Assembly: GCF_002812725.1 (NCBI RefSeq)
Contig: NZ_NMUN01000008.1
Span: forward strand, 62,001-126,000
Reading direction: 5' to 3'
DNA: 64,000 bases
Source of the DNA: Microbacterium sp. BR1
Lineage (GTDB): Bacteria; Actinomycetota; Actinomycetes; Actinomycetales; Microbacteriaceae
Of the stretch, positions 1 to 7,795 are shown piece by piece (positions within the stretch are counted from its first letter, which is position 1; each line of letters starts with the position of its first letter). Under the pieces are notes generated by a model. It was not told the DNA's origin. It saw only the letters and a list, made by a program, of their open reading frames with translations, and did no database searches. Position numbers and translations under genes: made by a program.

Positions 1-468
1 CTCGACCATCGGCCCCTCGTCGAAGGTGCTGATCTCTTCGAGCTCGGGACCAGAACCAGCGACGACGAGGGTGCGCACACCCGACCACATGGTGGCGCCG
101 TAGCACTGCACGCACGGACGCCAGTTGACGACCAGTTCGTGGGGCGACAGTCCCTCGGCCCCGAGGTCCCAGGATCCGACACGGGCCTGCGCCGTGCCGA
201 GCGCGGTGACCTCGGCGTGTGCCGACGAGATGCCGCTGCCGAGGACGACGTTGACCCCGACGGACACGATGCGTCCCGTGTCGGTCTCGGCGACGAGCGC
301 GGCGAACGGTCCGCCGTTCCCCTCCCGCCAGTTGCGATCGGCGAGACGGTGCACGAGCGCCATCCGTTCGGCACGGTCCGGGATGATATCCGGCACGCCG
401 TGCAGTTCTTCGGCGATCCAGTCGGGAAGGTTCACCGAGTACCCGGTGGAGAAATAGGCCATATCCAT
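1..468 (-). CDS. Nucleoside deaminase (cytidine/guanine deaminase-like), 3' end cut by window
   Basis: An open minus-strand frame runs from an ATG at 468 (a second ATG is at 462) off the left edge, giving at least 156 residues. It reads MDMAYFSTGYPVNLPDWIAE at the start. It contains the deaminase signature: a His-Ala-Glu (SSAHAEVTAL, near residue 85) where the His binds zinc and the Glu is the proton shuttle, and later a Pro-Cys-x-x-Cys (WRPCVQCYGA, near residue 115) carrying the other two zinc ligands. This marks the cytidine/deoxycytidylate deaminase fold, in the free-nucleobase or nucleoside branch (guanine deaminase-like) rather than TadA, because the N-terminus is longer. It diverges from the nucleosidase at 519, so both could act in nucleoside salvage. 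The substrate cannot be decided from sequence, and the C-terminus is outside the window. Confidence 0.85.
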   Translation of the reverse strand, partial: MDMAYFSTGYSVNLPDWIAEELHGVPDIIPDRAERMALVHRLADRNWREGNGGPFAALVAETDTGRIVSVGVNVVLGSGISSAHAEVTALGTAQARVGSWDLGAEGLSPHELVVNWRPCVQCYGATMWSGVRTLVVAGSGPELEEISTFDEGPMVE

Positions 469-518
469 GGCCTCATCTTGCCGGATGCGTGTGTCGCGCT
501 CGTGACGGGACAGAATGG

Positions 519-1082
519 GTGACCGTGAGACTTCTCGTCGCGGCTCTGGATGCCGAACTCGTGGCCTTCCCCGCTCAGATCGACGGCTTCGACCGCCTGG
601 TGACCGGGCCCGGCAAGCTGAAGGCCGCCGTCGCCCTGACGCGTGCGCTCTCGGCTCGTGACTACACGGAGGTCGTGGTCGTCGGCACCGCAGGTGCGCT
701 GGATCCCGACGTCGAGGCGGCCGTTCACGAGATCGGGGCCGTCCTGCAGCACGATGTGAGCGATTTGGACGGGATCGTCGGTCAGCACGTCTCGCTCCCG
801 GCCCGCATAGAGCTGTCGAACCCGGGCCACGCGATCGCCACGGGCGACATCTTCGTCGACGACGCGGAGGCGGTCGTTCGCATCCGCGCGCTCGATGCCG
901 TGCTGGTCGACATGGAGGCGTACGCCTACGCGTATGTCGCCGGGGAGTTCGGGGTGCCGCTGCGCATCATCAAGGCTGTCTCGGACCGCGCACAAGACGG
1001 CGCAACGCAACTCTGGGACGAGGTCGTCGCGGCGTGCAGCGCAGCGCTCTGGCAGAGCTTCCGCTCCGACTACGGGCTCTAG
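519..1082 (+). CDS. Nucleoside phosphorylase-type nucleosidase (MTA/SAH nucleosidase-like)
   Basis: A 187-residue protein of the purine nucleoside phosphorylase/uridine phosphorylase fold. It begins VTVRLLVAALDAELVAFP, with the first beta strand followed by the usual Glu of nucleosidases. The ribose-binding and catalytic segment is VDMEAYAYAYVAG (Met-Glu pair, near residue 130), and IIKAVSDRAQDGA supplies the catalytic Asp late in the chain, as in MTA/SAH nucleosidases. It is shorter than the typical 230 residues, so the substrate is uncertain. The frame opens earlier (ATG at 489), but the fold starts at the GTG at 519 or 525, and I chose 519. It is divergent from the deaminase, with about 50 bp between them. 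Confidence 0.8.
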   Translation: MTVRLLVAALDAELVAFPAQIDGFDRLVTGPGKLKAAVALTRALSARDYTEVVVVGTAGALDPDVEAAVHEIGAVLQHDVSDLDGIVGQHVSLPARIELSNPGHAIATGDIFVDDAEAVVRIRALDAVLVDMEAYAYAYVAGEFGVPLRIIKAVSDRAQDGATQLWDEVVAACSAALWQSFRSDYGL

Positions 1083-1163
1083 CGGTGGTTCCCTGAGGGG
1101 TTGTGAACCCAACGGGACACTCCATCGATCTCAGCGACCGCAAGGCATGGCTCCACCTGCCGA

Positions 1164-2447
1164 TCAGAAGGGTGGTGGGTCGGTGTTGGGGGTGAAGTGG
1201 ACTGCCGGGGGTGGTTTGTCGATGTAGACGTGCCCACCCGGCGACGTCCATTCCAGGACACCGCCGCCGAGTTGTCGGACGGTCCAGCCTGTTTCGCCTT
1301 TCAGGGTGTGGTGTCTCTTGCAGAGGCACGCGAGGTTGCAGGTGCGGGTTTCGCCGCCGAGGGCGTAGTCGTGGGTGTGGTCGCGGTCGCATCGGTGTGC
1401 GGGTTGCCGGCACCCGGGGAACCGGCAGCGCTGATCCCGTACGCGCAGGAACCGTTTCATGTCCGCCGACGGCGTGTATCGGTCGACGGCGAGAACGCAC
1501 CCGGTGATCGGGTCGGCGAGGACCCGTTCCCACCCCGTCGCGTGCCCGGCGAGAGCGCGGGCGGTCGCGGGGTCGATCGGGCACCGCCCGGCGAGCTCGG
1601 CCGGTTCATCCGTGACCCCGGCCAGAGCGAGGGCGGGGACGGTGACGTTCACGATCGCCCGGATCGCACCCAACCCACCGAACCCGTCAGAGAGTCCGGC
1701 ACCGGTTTCGACGGTCGGCGTGGTGGTGAGCAGCATGTCCGCGACCAGGTCCGCACGAATCTGATCCACCGTCCTCACATCACCCGGGTCGGCGTTCTTG
1801 ATCGCCCGCGCTTGTTGCGTGATCCGGTCGTGCATCGCATGCGCCAGGACGGCGGGCTGCACAGAGGTGAACTCCGCCATCCCGTCCCCGAGGTCCCGCA
1901 CACACGCACCCCGCGACGCACGCGCTTCCCGGTGGCGCTCCGCCAACGACCGGGGTTGGAGGGATTCCGCGAGCCGCGCCAACGCAGACCCCAAACAGCC
2001 GGGCGTGGTTCCCTCTGCCCGGACCAACGCCGCAGCCTCGAACTCCGACCGCGCCTCCGCATCCACAAGCGGCAACCCGTGCTCCATGATCACCGCAACA
2101 TGCCCCGCACCGACCCGGCCCGCATCCCACGCGTCGAACGTCGCCGGGAACGCCTCGGCCAACACCGCGGCGTCGTTCATGCGGCGTTGCACCGTCCGGT
2201 CGGACATGTTCGCCGCGACACCCAACTCCGCCGCCAACGCCCGCACCGGCAACTCCGCCTCACGCGACGAGACCGACACCAACTCGGCAACGCGCCGCAT
2301 CCCGAGGTCGGCCGCATCCGCCAACACCCGCGCCTGCGCGGCTTGCGCCCGCGCCACCGTCCGGGACGCCTCGGCGAACCGCACCGCGAGATCACGCGCG
2401 GCAACATCGACATCGTCATCGGACGCGACACGTGTGTTCGAATGCAT
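1164..2447 (-). CDS. DUF222 (13E12-repeat) protein with C-terminal HNH endonuclease domain
   Basis: A protein of 427 residues from the ATG at 2447. Residues about 20-300 are the helical DUF222/13E12 region common in multiple copies in actinobacterial genomes. The last 100 residues carry an HNH nuclease module: RFPGCRQPAHRCDRDHTHDY with the Cys-x-Cys zinc knuckle and Asp-His pair, then NLACLCKRHHTLKG with the second Cys and His-His. The core nuclease residues look intact. The cellular role of this family is not established; DNA damage response or mobile DNA have been proposed. The frame continues upstream to 2504 (Met also at 2477), but the MHSNT start gives the normal N-terminus. A LexA-type box overlaps the start. 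Confidence 0.85.
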   Translation of the reverse strand: MHSNTRVASDDDVDVAARDLAVRFAEASRTVARAQAAQARVLADAADLGMRRVAELVSVSSREAELPVRALAAELGVAANMSDRTVQRRMNDAAVLAEAFPATFDAWDAGRVGAGHVAVIMEHGLPLVDAEARSEFEAAALVRAEGTTPGCLGSALARLAESLQPRSLAERHREARASRGACVRDLGDGMAEFTSVQPAVLAHAMHDRITQQARAIKNADPGDVRTVDQIRADLVADMLLTTTPTVETGAGLSDGFGGLGAIRAIVNVTVPALALAGVTDEPAELAGRCPIDPATARALAGHATGWERVLADPITGCVLAVDRYTPSADMKRFLRVRDQRCRFPGCRQPAHRCDRDHTHDYALGGETRTCNLACLCKRHHTLKGETGWTVRQLGGGVLEWTSPGGHVYIDKPPPAVHFTPNTDPPPF

Positions 2448-2453
2448 GTTCGA
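2438..2453. promoter_or_regulatory. LexA/SOS box overlapping the HNH gene start
   Basis: The 16 bp TCGAATGCATGTTCGA match the actinobacterial LexA consensus TCGAAC-N4-GTTCGA at 11 of 12 fixed positions. The site overlaps the ATG at 2447 of the minus-strand DUF222/HNH gene. Some 13E12-family genes in mycobacteria are LexA-controlled, so damage induction is a reasonable inference. Confidence 0.65.
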
Positions 2454-2627
2454 AACTCTACGGACGACCACCGACATCCGACGCCCGAAAAACACCGAAA
2501 TCACGCCACATCAGAGCGCGAAAGATGAGAGTTCCCACATCTTCGCCAACCGGCCGCTCACACAACCAACGCCGCGGCCGAAGCACGCAACGGGAATGCC
2601 CGACAACGTGAACGGGTTGCCGGAATC

Positions 2628-3653
2628 ATGCGCTCCATCGTCTACTCCCAGACCGGAAACTCCGACGTCCTCCACGAGGTCGACAGGCCGATCCCCGAAC
2701 CCGGCAACGGCGAGGTCCGGGTTCGCGTGATCGTTTCTGGCGTCAATCCGACGGACTGGAAGAGCCGGGCGGGCGGCGCACCCGCCCCGGCGCGCTTTCC
2801 GGAGCAGGCGCCGAACCAGGATGGTGCGGGCATCATCGACGCCGTCGGAAGCGGTGTCGAAGACTACTCGCCCGGGGACCGCGTCTGGATGTTCCTCTCG
2901 GCCTTCGACCGCCCCACCGGTACGGCGCAGGAGTACACCGTCCTCCCGGCAACTCTCGTCGCGCGGCTGCCCGACAACGCCTCGTTCGATGTCGGCGCCT
3001 CGCTCGGCGTGCCGGCGCTGACGGCGCATCGAGCGCTCACCGTGCACGACGGAGGACCGACGCGGCTCGCCCCCGGAGCACTCACCGGCCGGACCGTGCT
3101 GGTCGCGGGTGGGGCGGGCGCGGTCGGACACGCCGCCATCCAGCTCGCACGCTGGGCCGGCGCGACCGTTGTCACAACGGTCTCTTCCGACGCAAAAGCG
3201 GCTCTCGCCACCGCGGCCGGGGCGCACAACGTCGTCAACTATCGGGAGCAGGACGCAGCCGCCGAGATCCGCGCGGTGGCCCCCGACGGGGTGGACATCG
3301 TCGTCGAAGTCTCCCCCGCACGCAACGCCGAACTGAACGCCGCCGTCCTGGCCAACCACGGCTCCGTCGCCGTCTACGCGACCGACGGCGGAACCCAGAT
3401 GAGCATCGACATCCGCACGCACTTCGCTCTCAACATCCGGTACCAGTTCTTGCTGCTCTACACGATGGGGACGGATGCGATCGGCGCGGCTGTCGATGAT
3501 GTGACGGGCGCGCTCCGCGACGGCGCGCTCCCCGTCGGCCGAGACGCCGGCCTGCCGATCACGCGGTTCGCCCTGGACCAGACCGCCCCTGCCCATGACG
3601 CGGTCGAAGGCGGGCTCGTCGGCAAAGCGCTCATCGACGTAGCAACGAGCTGA
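2628..3653 (+). CDS. NADPH:quinone reductase-like medium-chain dehydrogenase
   Basis: A 341-residue zinc-independent MDR-family protein, like QorA or zeta-crystallin. The GroES-like N-domain has SGVNPTDWKSRAGG (about residues 38-51) in the position of the usual NPxD motif. The Rossmann domain contains the loop VLVAGGAGAVGHAAIQLARW (about residues 156-175), an AxxGxVG-type NADPH site. There is no zinc-binding Cys cluster. The expected activity is NAD(P)H-dependent reduction of quinones or enones in the cytosol. The ATG at 2628 gives the standard MRSIVYSQTGNSDVL start. It stands alone between the HNH gene and a decayed gene whose remnant overlaps its 3' end. The electron acceptor is not predictable. 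Confidence 0.88.
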   Translation: MRSIVYSQTGNSDVLHEVDRPIPEPGNGEVRVRVIVSGVNPTDWKSRAGGAPAPARFPEQAPNQDGAGIIDAVGSGVEDYSPGDRVWMFLSAFDRPTGTAQEYTVLPATLVARLPDNASFDVGASLGVPALTAHRALTVHDGGPTRLAPGALTGRTVLVAGGAGAVGHAAIQLARWAGATVVTTVSSDAKAALATAAGAHNVVNYREQDAAAEIRAVAPDGVDIVVEVSPARNAELNAAVLANHGSVAVYATDGGTQMSIDIRTHFALNIRYQFLLLYTMGTDAIGAAVDDVTGALRDGALPVGRDAGLPITRFALDQTAPAHDAVEGGLVGKALIDVATS

Positions 3654-3738
3654 CCCGCCCGGTCCCGGGGCGATCCGCGTCCAGCAGTTGCGCCCGCACG
3701 GCGATACGGCGCGCCTCTTCGCGGTTCAGCCTGTGCAT
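3631..3738 (-). pseudogene. 5' remnant of a winged-helix DNA-binding-domain protein gene
   Basis: A minus-strand frame of 35 codons from the ATG at 3738 reads MHRLNREEARRIAVRAQLLD and then ADRP before leaving the homology. This is the characteristic N-terminus of the large actinobacterial winged-helix/YcaQ-like glycosylase family, which is normally 350-400 residues. Here the frame runs into a TGA at 3631 inside the 3' end of the oxidoreductase gene, and no further homologous sequence follows. It looks like the surviving 5' stub of a gene removed by deletion. The family call rests on recalled N-terminal similarity only. Confidence 0.5.
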
Positions 3739-3860
3739 GCGCCGAGGTTACTCGGACATGCACCCCCGCGCGGCTGATCGTCGTACGGGATCTTTCCTCC
3801 CGCAACACCGCTCGGCATCCGTCCAGGAACCGCCGCGCGGACCGCCATAGGGTGGAACCA

Positions 3861-3955
3861 CCAAGGGGAGTACTCCGACACGGTCGGCTCGTCACTACGG
3901 ATGCCACGGCATCCCGGGCCACCGGTCCTCGTTCAGAGGATGGAGAAGACCTTGG
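3861..3955 (+). promoter_or_regulatory. Candidate yybP-ykoY manganese riboswitch upstream of TerC
   Basis: The 5' leader of the TerC gene carries the hallmarks of this riboswitch class in order: GGGGAGTA (3865-3872), a GTCAC segment (about 3891), CGGCATCC (3907-3914) followed by a GGCC-rich helix, and a closing GGAGAAGACC. The ends CCAAG (3861-3865) and CTTGG (3951-3955) pair perfectly as P1. TerC-family genes are known members of the Mn2+-sensing yybP-ykoY regulon. A short GGTT-GGG-AACC hairpin follows before the start codon and could be part of the expression platform. Confidence 0.75.
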
Positions 3956-3989
3956 CGTCGATTCATTCACGCCACGGTTGGGAACCCTC

Positions 3990-4997
3990 TTGAACATCAC
4001 GCCGCTCATCTGGATCATCACGATCGCCGTCACGATCGCGTTCTTCGTCTACGAGTTCTTCGCGCACGTCCGCAAACCGCACGAGCCCTCCATCGGCGAA
4101 TCCGCCCGGTGGTCGGCGTTCTACATCGGCCTCGCACTGCTCTTCGGCGTCGGCATCGGCGTCTTCAGCGACTGGACCTTCGGCGGTGAGTATTTCGCCG
4201 GCTACCTGACCGAGAAGGCCCTGTCGATCGACAACCTCTTCGTGTTCCTGATCGTGATGACCGGGTTCGCGGTGCCGAAGATATACCAGCAGAAGGTGCT
4301 GATGATCGGCATCGTGATCGCGCTCATCCTGCGCGGGATCTTCATCGCTGTCGGCGCGACCCTCATCGAGAACTTCTCGTGGATCTTCTACCTCTTCGGC
4401 GCGCTGCTGCTCTTCCTGGCCTACCGCCAGGCGTTCGCGCACGGCGAGTCCAACCCCGCCGACGGAAGGTTCATGCGTTTCGTCCGCCGCATCCTGCCCG
4501 TGACCGACGAGTACCACGGCGACAAGCTGACCGTCCGAAAGGGCGGCCGGCGCTGGGTGACACCGATGATGCTGACGATCATCGCGATCGGATTCGTCGA
4601 CCTGATCTTCGCGGTGGACTCGATCCCGGCGATCTACGGCCTGACGGAAGAGGCCTACATCGTCTTCACGGCCAACGCGTTCGCGCTGATGGGGCTGCGG
4701 CAGCTCTTCTTCCTCGTCGGCGGACTGCTCGAGCGCCTCGTCTACCTCGCGCAGGGACTCGCCGTCATCCTCGCCTTCATCGGCGTCAAGCTCGTGCTGC
4801 ACGCCATGCACGTCAACGAACTGTCGTTCATCAACGGCGGCGAGCCGATGCTGTGGGCCCCCGAGATCCCGATCTGGTTCTCGCTCGTCTTCATCGCGGC
4901 GACGATCGGGGTGGCGACGGTCGCGAGCCTCATCAAGACACGGGGCGACAAGCGGTCGGTCGAGGAGTTGACGCCCGACCGAGGTTCATCCCTGTAG
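3990..4997 (+). CDS. TerC-family integral membrane protein (probable manganese exporter)
   Basis: A 335-residue polytopic membrane protein of the TerC/Alx family. It has about nine hydrophobic segments, starting with NITPLIWIITIAVTIAFFVY. The two family motifs with metal-binding acidic residues are present: EKALSIDNLFVFLIVM (near residue 75) and GFVDLIFAVDSIPAIYG (near residue 200), the usual SxDNxFVF and FxxDSIPA signatures. TerC/Alx proteins export Mn2+ and metalate exoenzymes, and the Mn2+ riboswitch-like leader fits that role. I take the TTG at 3990 as start because homologues begin at NITPLIW. The open frame extends back to 3852 but overlaps the riboswitch. The C-terminal tail after the last membrane segment is short and charged. 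Confidence 0.85.
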   Translation: MNITPLIWIITIAVTIAFFVYEFFAHVRKPHEPSIGESARWSAFYIGLALLFGVGIGVFSDWTFGGEYFAGYLTEKALSIDNLFVFLIVMTGFAVPKIYQQKVLMIGIVIALILRGIFIAVGATLIENFSWIFYLFGALLLFLAYRQAFAHGESNPADGRFMRFVRRILPVTDEYHGDKLTVRKGGRRWVTPMMLTIIAIGFVDLIFAVDSIPAIYGLTEEAYIVFTANAFALMGLRQLFFLVGGLLERLVYLAQGLAVILAFIGVKLVLHAMHVNELSFINGGEPMLWAPEIPIWFSLVFIAATIGVATVASLIKTRGDKRSVEELTPDRGSSL

Positions 4998-5000
4998 CGC

Positions 5001-5030
5001 TTGACCCGAGCGCGGACCGTGGCCTAGCGT
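5001..5030 (+). promoter_or_regulatory. Sigma-70-type promoter for the 30-residue ORF
   Basis: TTGACC (5001-5006) and TAGCGT (5025-5030) are separated by 18 bp. They lie about 50 bp before the small ORF at 5084 and just after the TerC stop, so the small gene probably has its own transcript. Confidence 0.5.
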
Positions 5031-5083
5031 TGCAAGGCTGTGCCGACGGCACGGCGATCAAGGCAGGCCGAGAGGACGACGCG

Positions 5084-5176
5084 ATGAACCCGCTGCGGGA
5101 GCTTCGCAATTCGACGGTGCTGGGACTCAAGCCCCAGTTCCGTTACGAGTCGTACCCTCCGGCGCCGGCCGTGTAG
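5084..5176 (+). CDS. Small protein of 30 residues, function unknown
   Basis: The ATG at 5084 is preceded by GAGGACGAC, a plausible Shine-Dalgarno, and encodes MNPLRELRNSTVLGLKPQFR followed by ten residues ending in PPAPAV. The peptide is basic at first and Pro-rich at the end, with no membrane segment or signal peptide. It has its own promoter-like sequence (5001-5030) and a hairpin plus T-rich tail just after (5195-5231), so it forms a complete small transcription unit between terC and rtcB. I do not recognise the family. The compact unit argues for a real gene, but coding is not proven. Confidence 0.5.
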   Translation: MNPLRELRNSTVLGLKPQFRYESYPPAPAV

Positions 5177-5194
5177 AAGCATCCGCTTCCCTCA

Positions 5195-5231
5195 CGCCCC
5201 GCACCGCACAGGTCCGGGGCGTTTCCTTCTC
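5195..5231 (+). terminator. Intrinsic terminator after the small ORF
   Basis: CGCCCCG (5195-5201) and CGGGGCG (5215-5221) form a perfect 7-bp stem with a 13-nt loop, followed by TTTCCTTCT. Confidence 0.65.
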
Positions 5232-5333
5232 CGCGTGGCGGATTCGGATCGTCCGTACGACCTGGACGACCCGCCTCCGCATCGCGCAGCGTCCTCATAT
5301 GCAGGAGTTGCGCGCAACCATAGGAAAGGAATC

Positions 5334-6518
5334 ATGGAGAGGCTCACGAACCGCCTGCTGTCGTGGGCGAGCCTGATCGATGAGAAGACCATCGAGCAGG
5401 CCCGCACATCCTCACGCATGCCGTTCATCTACCCGCACCTGGCGCTCATGCCCGATGCGCACCTCGGGTTGGGGGCGACGGTCGGATCGGTGATCCCGAC
5501 ACTCGGCGCCATCATGCCCGCGGCTGTCGGCGTCGACATCGGCTGCGGCATGATCGCGGTCAAGACCGCGTTCACCCGCGGCGATCTCGCCGGACGCGAC
5601 CTCGTCGAGCTGCGCGAGCAGATCGAGCGTGCCATCCCGCTGTCGGCCGGACGCGACAACCGCAAGATCGTCGCGACGGCGGAGCCGCGGGTCGCCGAGC
5701 TTGAGGACCTCGCCGCGAAGGCCGGTTTCGATCCGGCCTCGTACGCGGGGCGCTGGCGCAACCAGCTCGGATCGCTCGGCAGCGGAAACCACTTCATCGA
5801 GATCTCGGTCGACGAGACCGACGCGGTGTGGATGTTCCTGCACTCCGGGTCACGAGGCGTCGGCAACAAGATCGCCCAGCACCACATCAGGGTCGCGCAG
5901 CGGCTGGCCAAGCAGTGGTGGATCGAGCTGCCGCACCCCGACCTCGCCTACCTGGTCGAGGGCACGCCGGAGTTCACGCGATACATCAGCGAGTTGCGGT
6001 GGGCTCAGCGATTCGCCCTGCTGAACCGTGAAGAGATGATGGACCGCGTCGCGAATCAGCTCGGCCGCTTCGTCGGCACGGGGCCCGGCGGCACCGGCGT
6101 CGACGAGCTCGAGCGGATCAACTGCCATCACAACTTCACCGAGTCCGAGATGCACTTCGGCAAGAGGGTGTGGGTCTCACGAAAGGGCGCCATCATGGCC
6201 GATACCGGTCGCCCCGGGCTGATTCCGGGGTCGATGGGCACGGCGTCGTACGTCGTGGAGGGCAGGGGCAACCCCCTGTCGCTCAACTCGTCGCCCCACG
6301 GCGCCGGACGGGAGCACTCGCGCACCTCGGCCCGCAAGACCTTCACGCACGAGCAGCTGCGTGAGGCGATGGCGGGCATCGAGTACCGGGACACGGATGC
6401 CTTCCTCGACGAGATCCCGCAGGCCTACAAGCCGATCGACCAGGTCATGGCGGACGCCGACGATCTGGTCACGGTGCGGCACGTCCTGCGGCAGATCGTC
6501 AACGTGAAGGGCGACTGA
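5334..6518 (+). CDS. rtcB: RtcB-family RNA ligase
   Basis: A 394-residue RtcB protein, the GTP- and Mn2+-dependent RNA ligase that joins 2',3'-cyclic phosphate or 3'-phosphate ends to 5'-OH ends. Metal-site motifs are present in order: PDAHLGLGATVG, VGVDIGCGM (the conserved Asp and Cys), GSGNHFIEI, HSGSRGVG and NCHHNF. Near the C-terminus SSPHGAGREHSR carries the His that forms the GMP adduct. Length matches the short actinobacterial branch. I chose the ATG at 5334 because it has AGGAAAGGA upstream and gives the family N-terminus. No archease gene or RNA repair partner is adjacent; the flanking genes are unrelated. Confidence 0.93.
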   Translation: MERLTNRLLSWASLIDEKTIEQARTSSRMPFIYPHLALMPDAHLGLGATVGSVIPTLGAIMPAAVGVDIGCGMIAVKTAFTRGDLAGRDLVELREQIERAIPLSAGRDNRKIVATAEPRVAELEDLAAKAGFDPASYAGRWRNQLGSLGSGNHFIEISVDETDAVWMFLHSGSRGVGNKIAQHHIRVAQRLAKQWWIELPHPDLAYLVEGTPEFTRYISELRWAQRFALLNREEMMDRVANQLGRFVGTGPGGTGVDELERINCHHNFTESEMHFGKRVWVSRKGAIMADTGRPGLIPGSMGTASYVVEGRGNPLSLNSSPHGAGREHSRTSARKTFTHEQLREAMAGIEYRDTDAFLDEIPQAYKPIDQVMADADDLVTVRHVLRQIVNVKGD

Positions 6519-6534
6519 GAGACGGGCCCCGACG

Positions 6535-6566
6535 AGCGGGGGGCGGGCGACACCCGATCCCCCGCT
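6535..6566. terminator. Hairpin between convergent rtcB and mannosyltransferase genes
   Basis: AGCGGGGG (6535-6542) pairs with CCCCCGCT (6559-6566) across a 16-nt loop. There is no U-tract, so it is at best a weak bidirectional terminator. Confidence 0.4.
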
Positions 6567-6586
6567 GGCCGGTTCGCCCGTGACGA

Positions 6587-7795
6587 TCAGGGGATGTGCC
6601 AGAACTCGCTGCCGAGCCCGTACACGTTCCAGATCCACCACCCCTGCCCGACCAGACAGGCGACGAGGACCCCGATCCTCCAGGCGAGACTGCGCGGCTG
6701 GGCCACCGCTCCCCACAAGGGCGAGAGCGGAAACAGAAGCCGGAGGAGGCTCGACTGCGGCAGGAACACGGCCAGCAGGTAGAGGGCGTAGCTGGCGGCC
6801 CAAAGACGGATCTCGATCCCCAGCCTCCGGACCTGAGGGACGAAGATGAGGATGCTCGCCACCGCGACGATGATCGCGAAGACGGCGACGGGCCCCCACG
6901 CCGGGTTCAGGGACCAGGTCTCGAACCAGTAGCCGGCCGCCTGGAACCAGCCCTCGAAAGGCACGAAACCGCCCTCGTCGTCCATCCAGAGGCGACGCCA
7001 CGACAGCTCGGTCTGAAGGTACGCGTCTGCTCGGCCCGTCACGGTCGCCACGATGATCGGCCACGAAAGACCGCACATCGTCGCGAGTGCGGCGGCCCCG
7101 GAGATGTGGACGATCTCGCCCGGCCGCAGGGCTTCGCGACGGCGAGACATCCATCGCCAGGCGCCGAACAGTCCCAGCAACAGCGCGAAGGCGAGCACCC
7201 CCGGACGGAGAAAGGCCATCCCGAGGACGACGGCGTACAGCCAGCCGTATCGCCGCCGCTGCAGACTCAGGATGCCGAGCAAGGTCAGGAGCAGGAAGAG
7301 CGTCTCGGGATAGGCGACCTGGAACATCGCGGCGAGCGGAGCGGACGCGAAGAACACCACGGACCACATCGACGCGGAGCGCCCGATCGTGCCCACCAGC
7401 ATCCGGTACAGAACGAGACAGCAGAGGTATCCGCTGACCAGCGCGATCACCACCGCCCCGGCGCCCCACGATCCGAGGGGTGCACCCACGATCGTGGACA
7501 ACCACGGGAAGAGCGGCATGAACGCCCACGCGTTGTGGGCCACCTCGCCCGCATCCGTCAGGGGCAGCTGAGATGGGTACCCCTCCACGGCGATCCGCCG
7601 ATACCAGCGGGCGTCCCACGCGTGCACGTAGGTGGCGATGTCGGCGCCCGGCCCGAATCGGGATCCGGGAGGCGACAGTGCGCCCGCGAGCAGCAGATAG
7701 GTCGTCGTGACGAGACGCGACGCGAGGTAGATCGCGGCTATGCGCGCGGCGGTCGAGCCGGAGAGGAGGGGACCTTCGCCGGGATCAGACCGCAT
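6587..7795 (-). CDS. Polytopic GT-C glycosyltransferase (PIG-V/GPI mannosyltransferase-like)
   Basis: A 402-residue membrane protein with about ten hydrophobic segments. After the first membrane helix comes the family motif WDARWYRRIAVEGYP (about residues 60-75), where the acidic residue acts as catalytic base in GT-C enzymes that use polyprenyl-phosphate sugars. AYPETLFLLLTLLG near residue 160 is also typical of the PIG-V-like group. Actinobacterial relatives are annotated as mannosyltransferases of envelope glycans or glycolipids, using polyprenyl-phosphomannose on the outer face; that substrate is inference. The start ATG at 7795 lies inside the preceding small gene (11-bp overlap), implying translational coupling. 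Confidence 0.75.
   Translation of the reverse strand: MRSDPGEGPLLSGSTAARIAAIYLASRLVTTTYLLLAGALSPPGSRFGPGADIATYVHAWDARWYRRIAVEGYPSQLPLTDAGEVAHNAWAFMPLFPWLSTIVGAPLGSWGAGAVVIALVSGYLCCLVLYRMLVGTIGRSASMWSVVFFASAPLAAMFQVAYPETLFLLLTLLGILSLQRRRYGWLYAVVLGMAFLRPGVLAFALLLGLFGAWRWMSRRREALRPGEIVHISGAAALATMCGLSWPIIVATVTGRADAYLQTELSWRRLWMDDEGGFVPFEGWFQAAGYWFETWSLNPAWGPVAVFAIIVAVASILIFVPQVRRLGIEIRLWAASYALYLLAVFLPQSSLLRLLFPLSPLWGAVAQPRSLAWRIGVLVACLVGQGWWIWNVYGLGSEFWHIP

Noticed and set aside
3940..3993. A 17-codon frame (MEKTLASIHSRHGWEPS) ahead of TerC whose stop overlaps the TTG start
   Set aside because: It starts inside the closing P1 region of the riboswitch-like RNA, so it is more likely incidental than a leader peptide.
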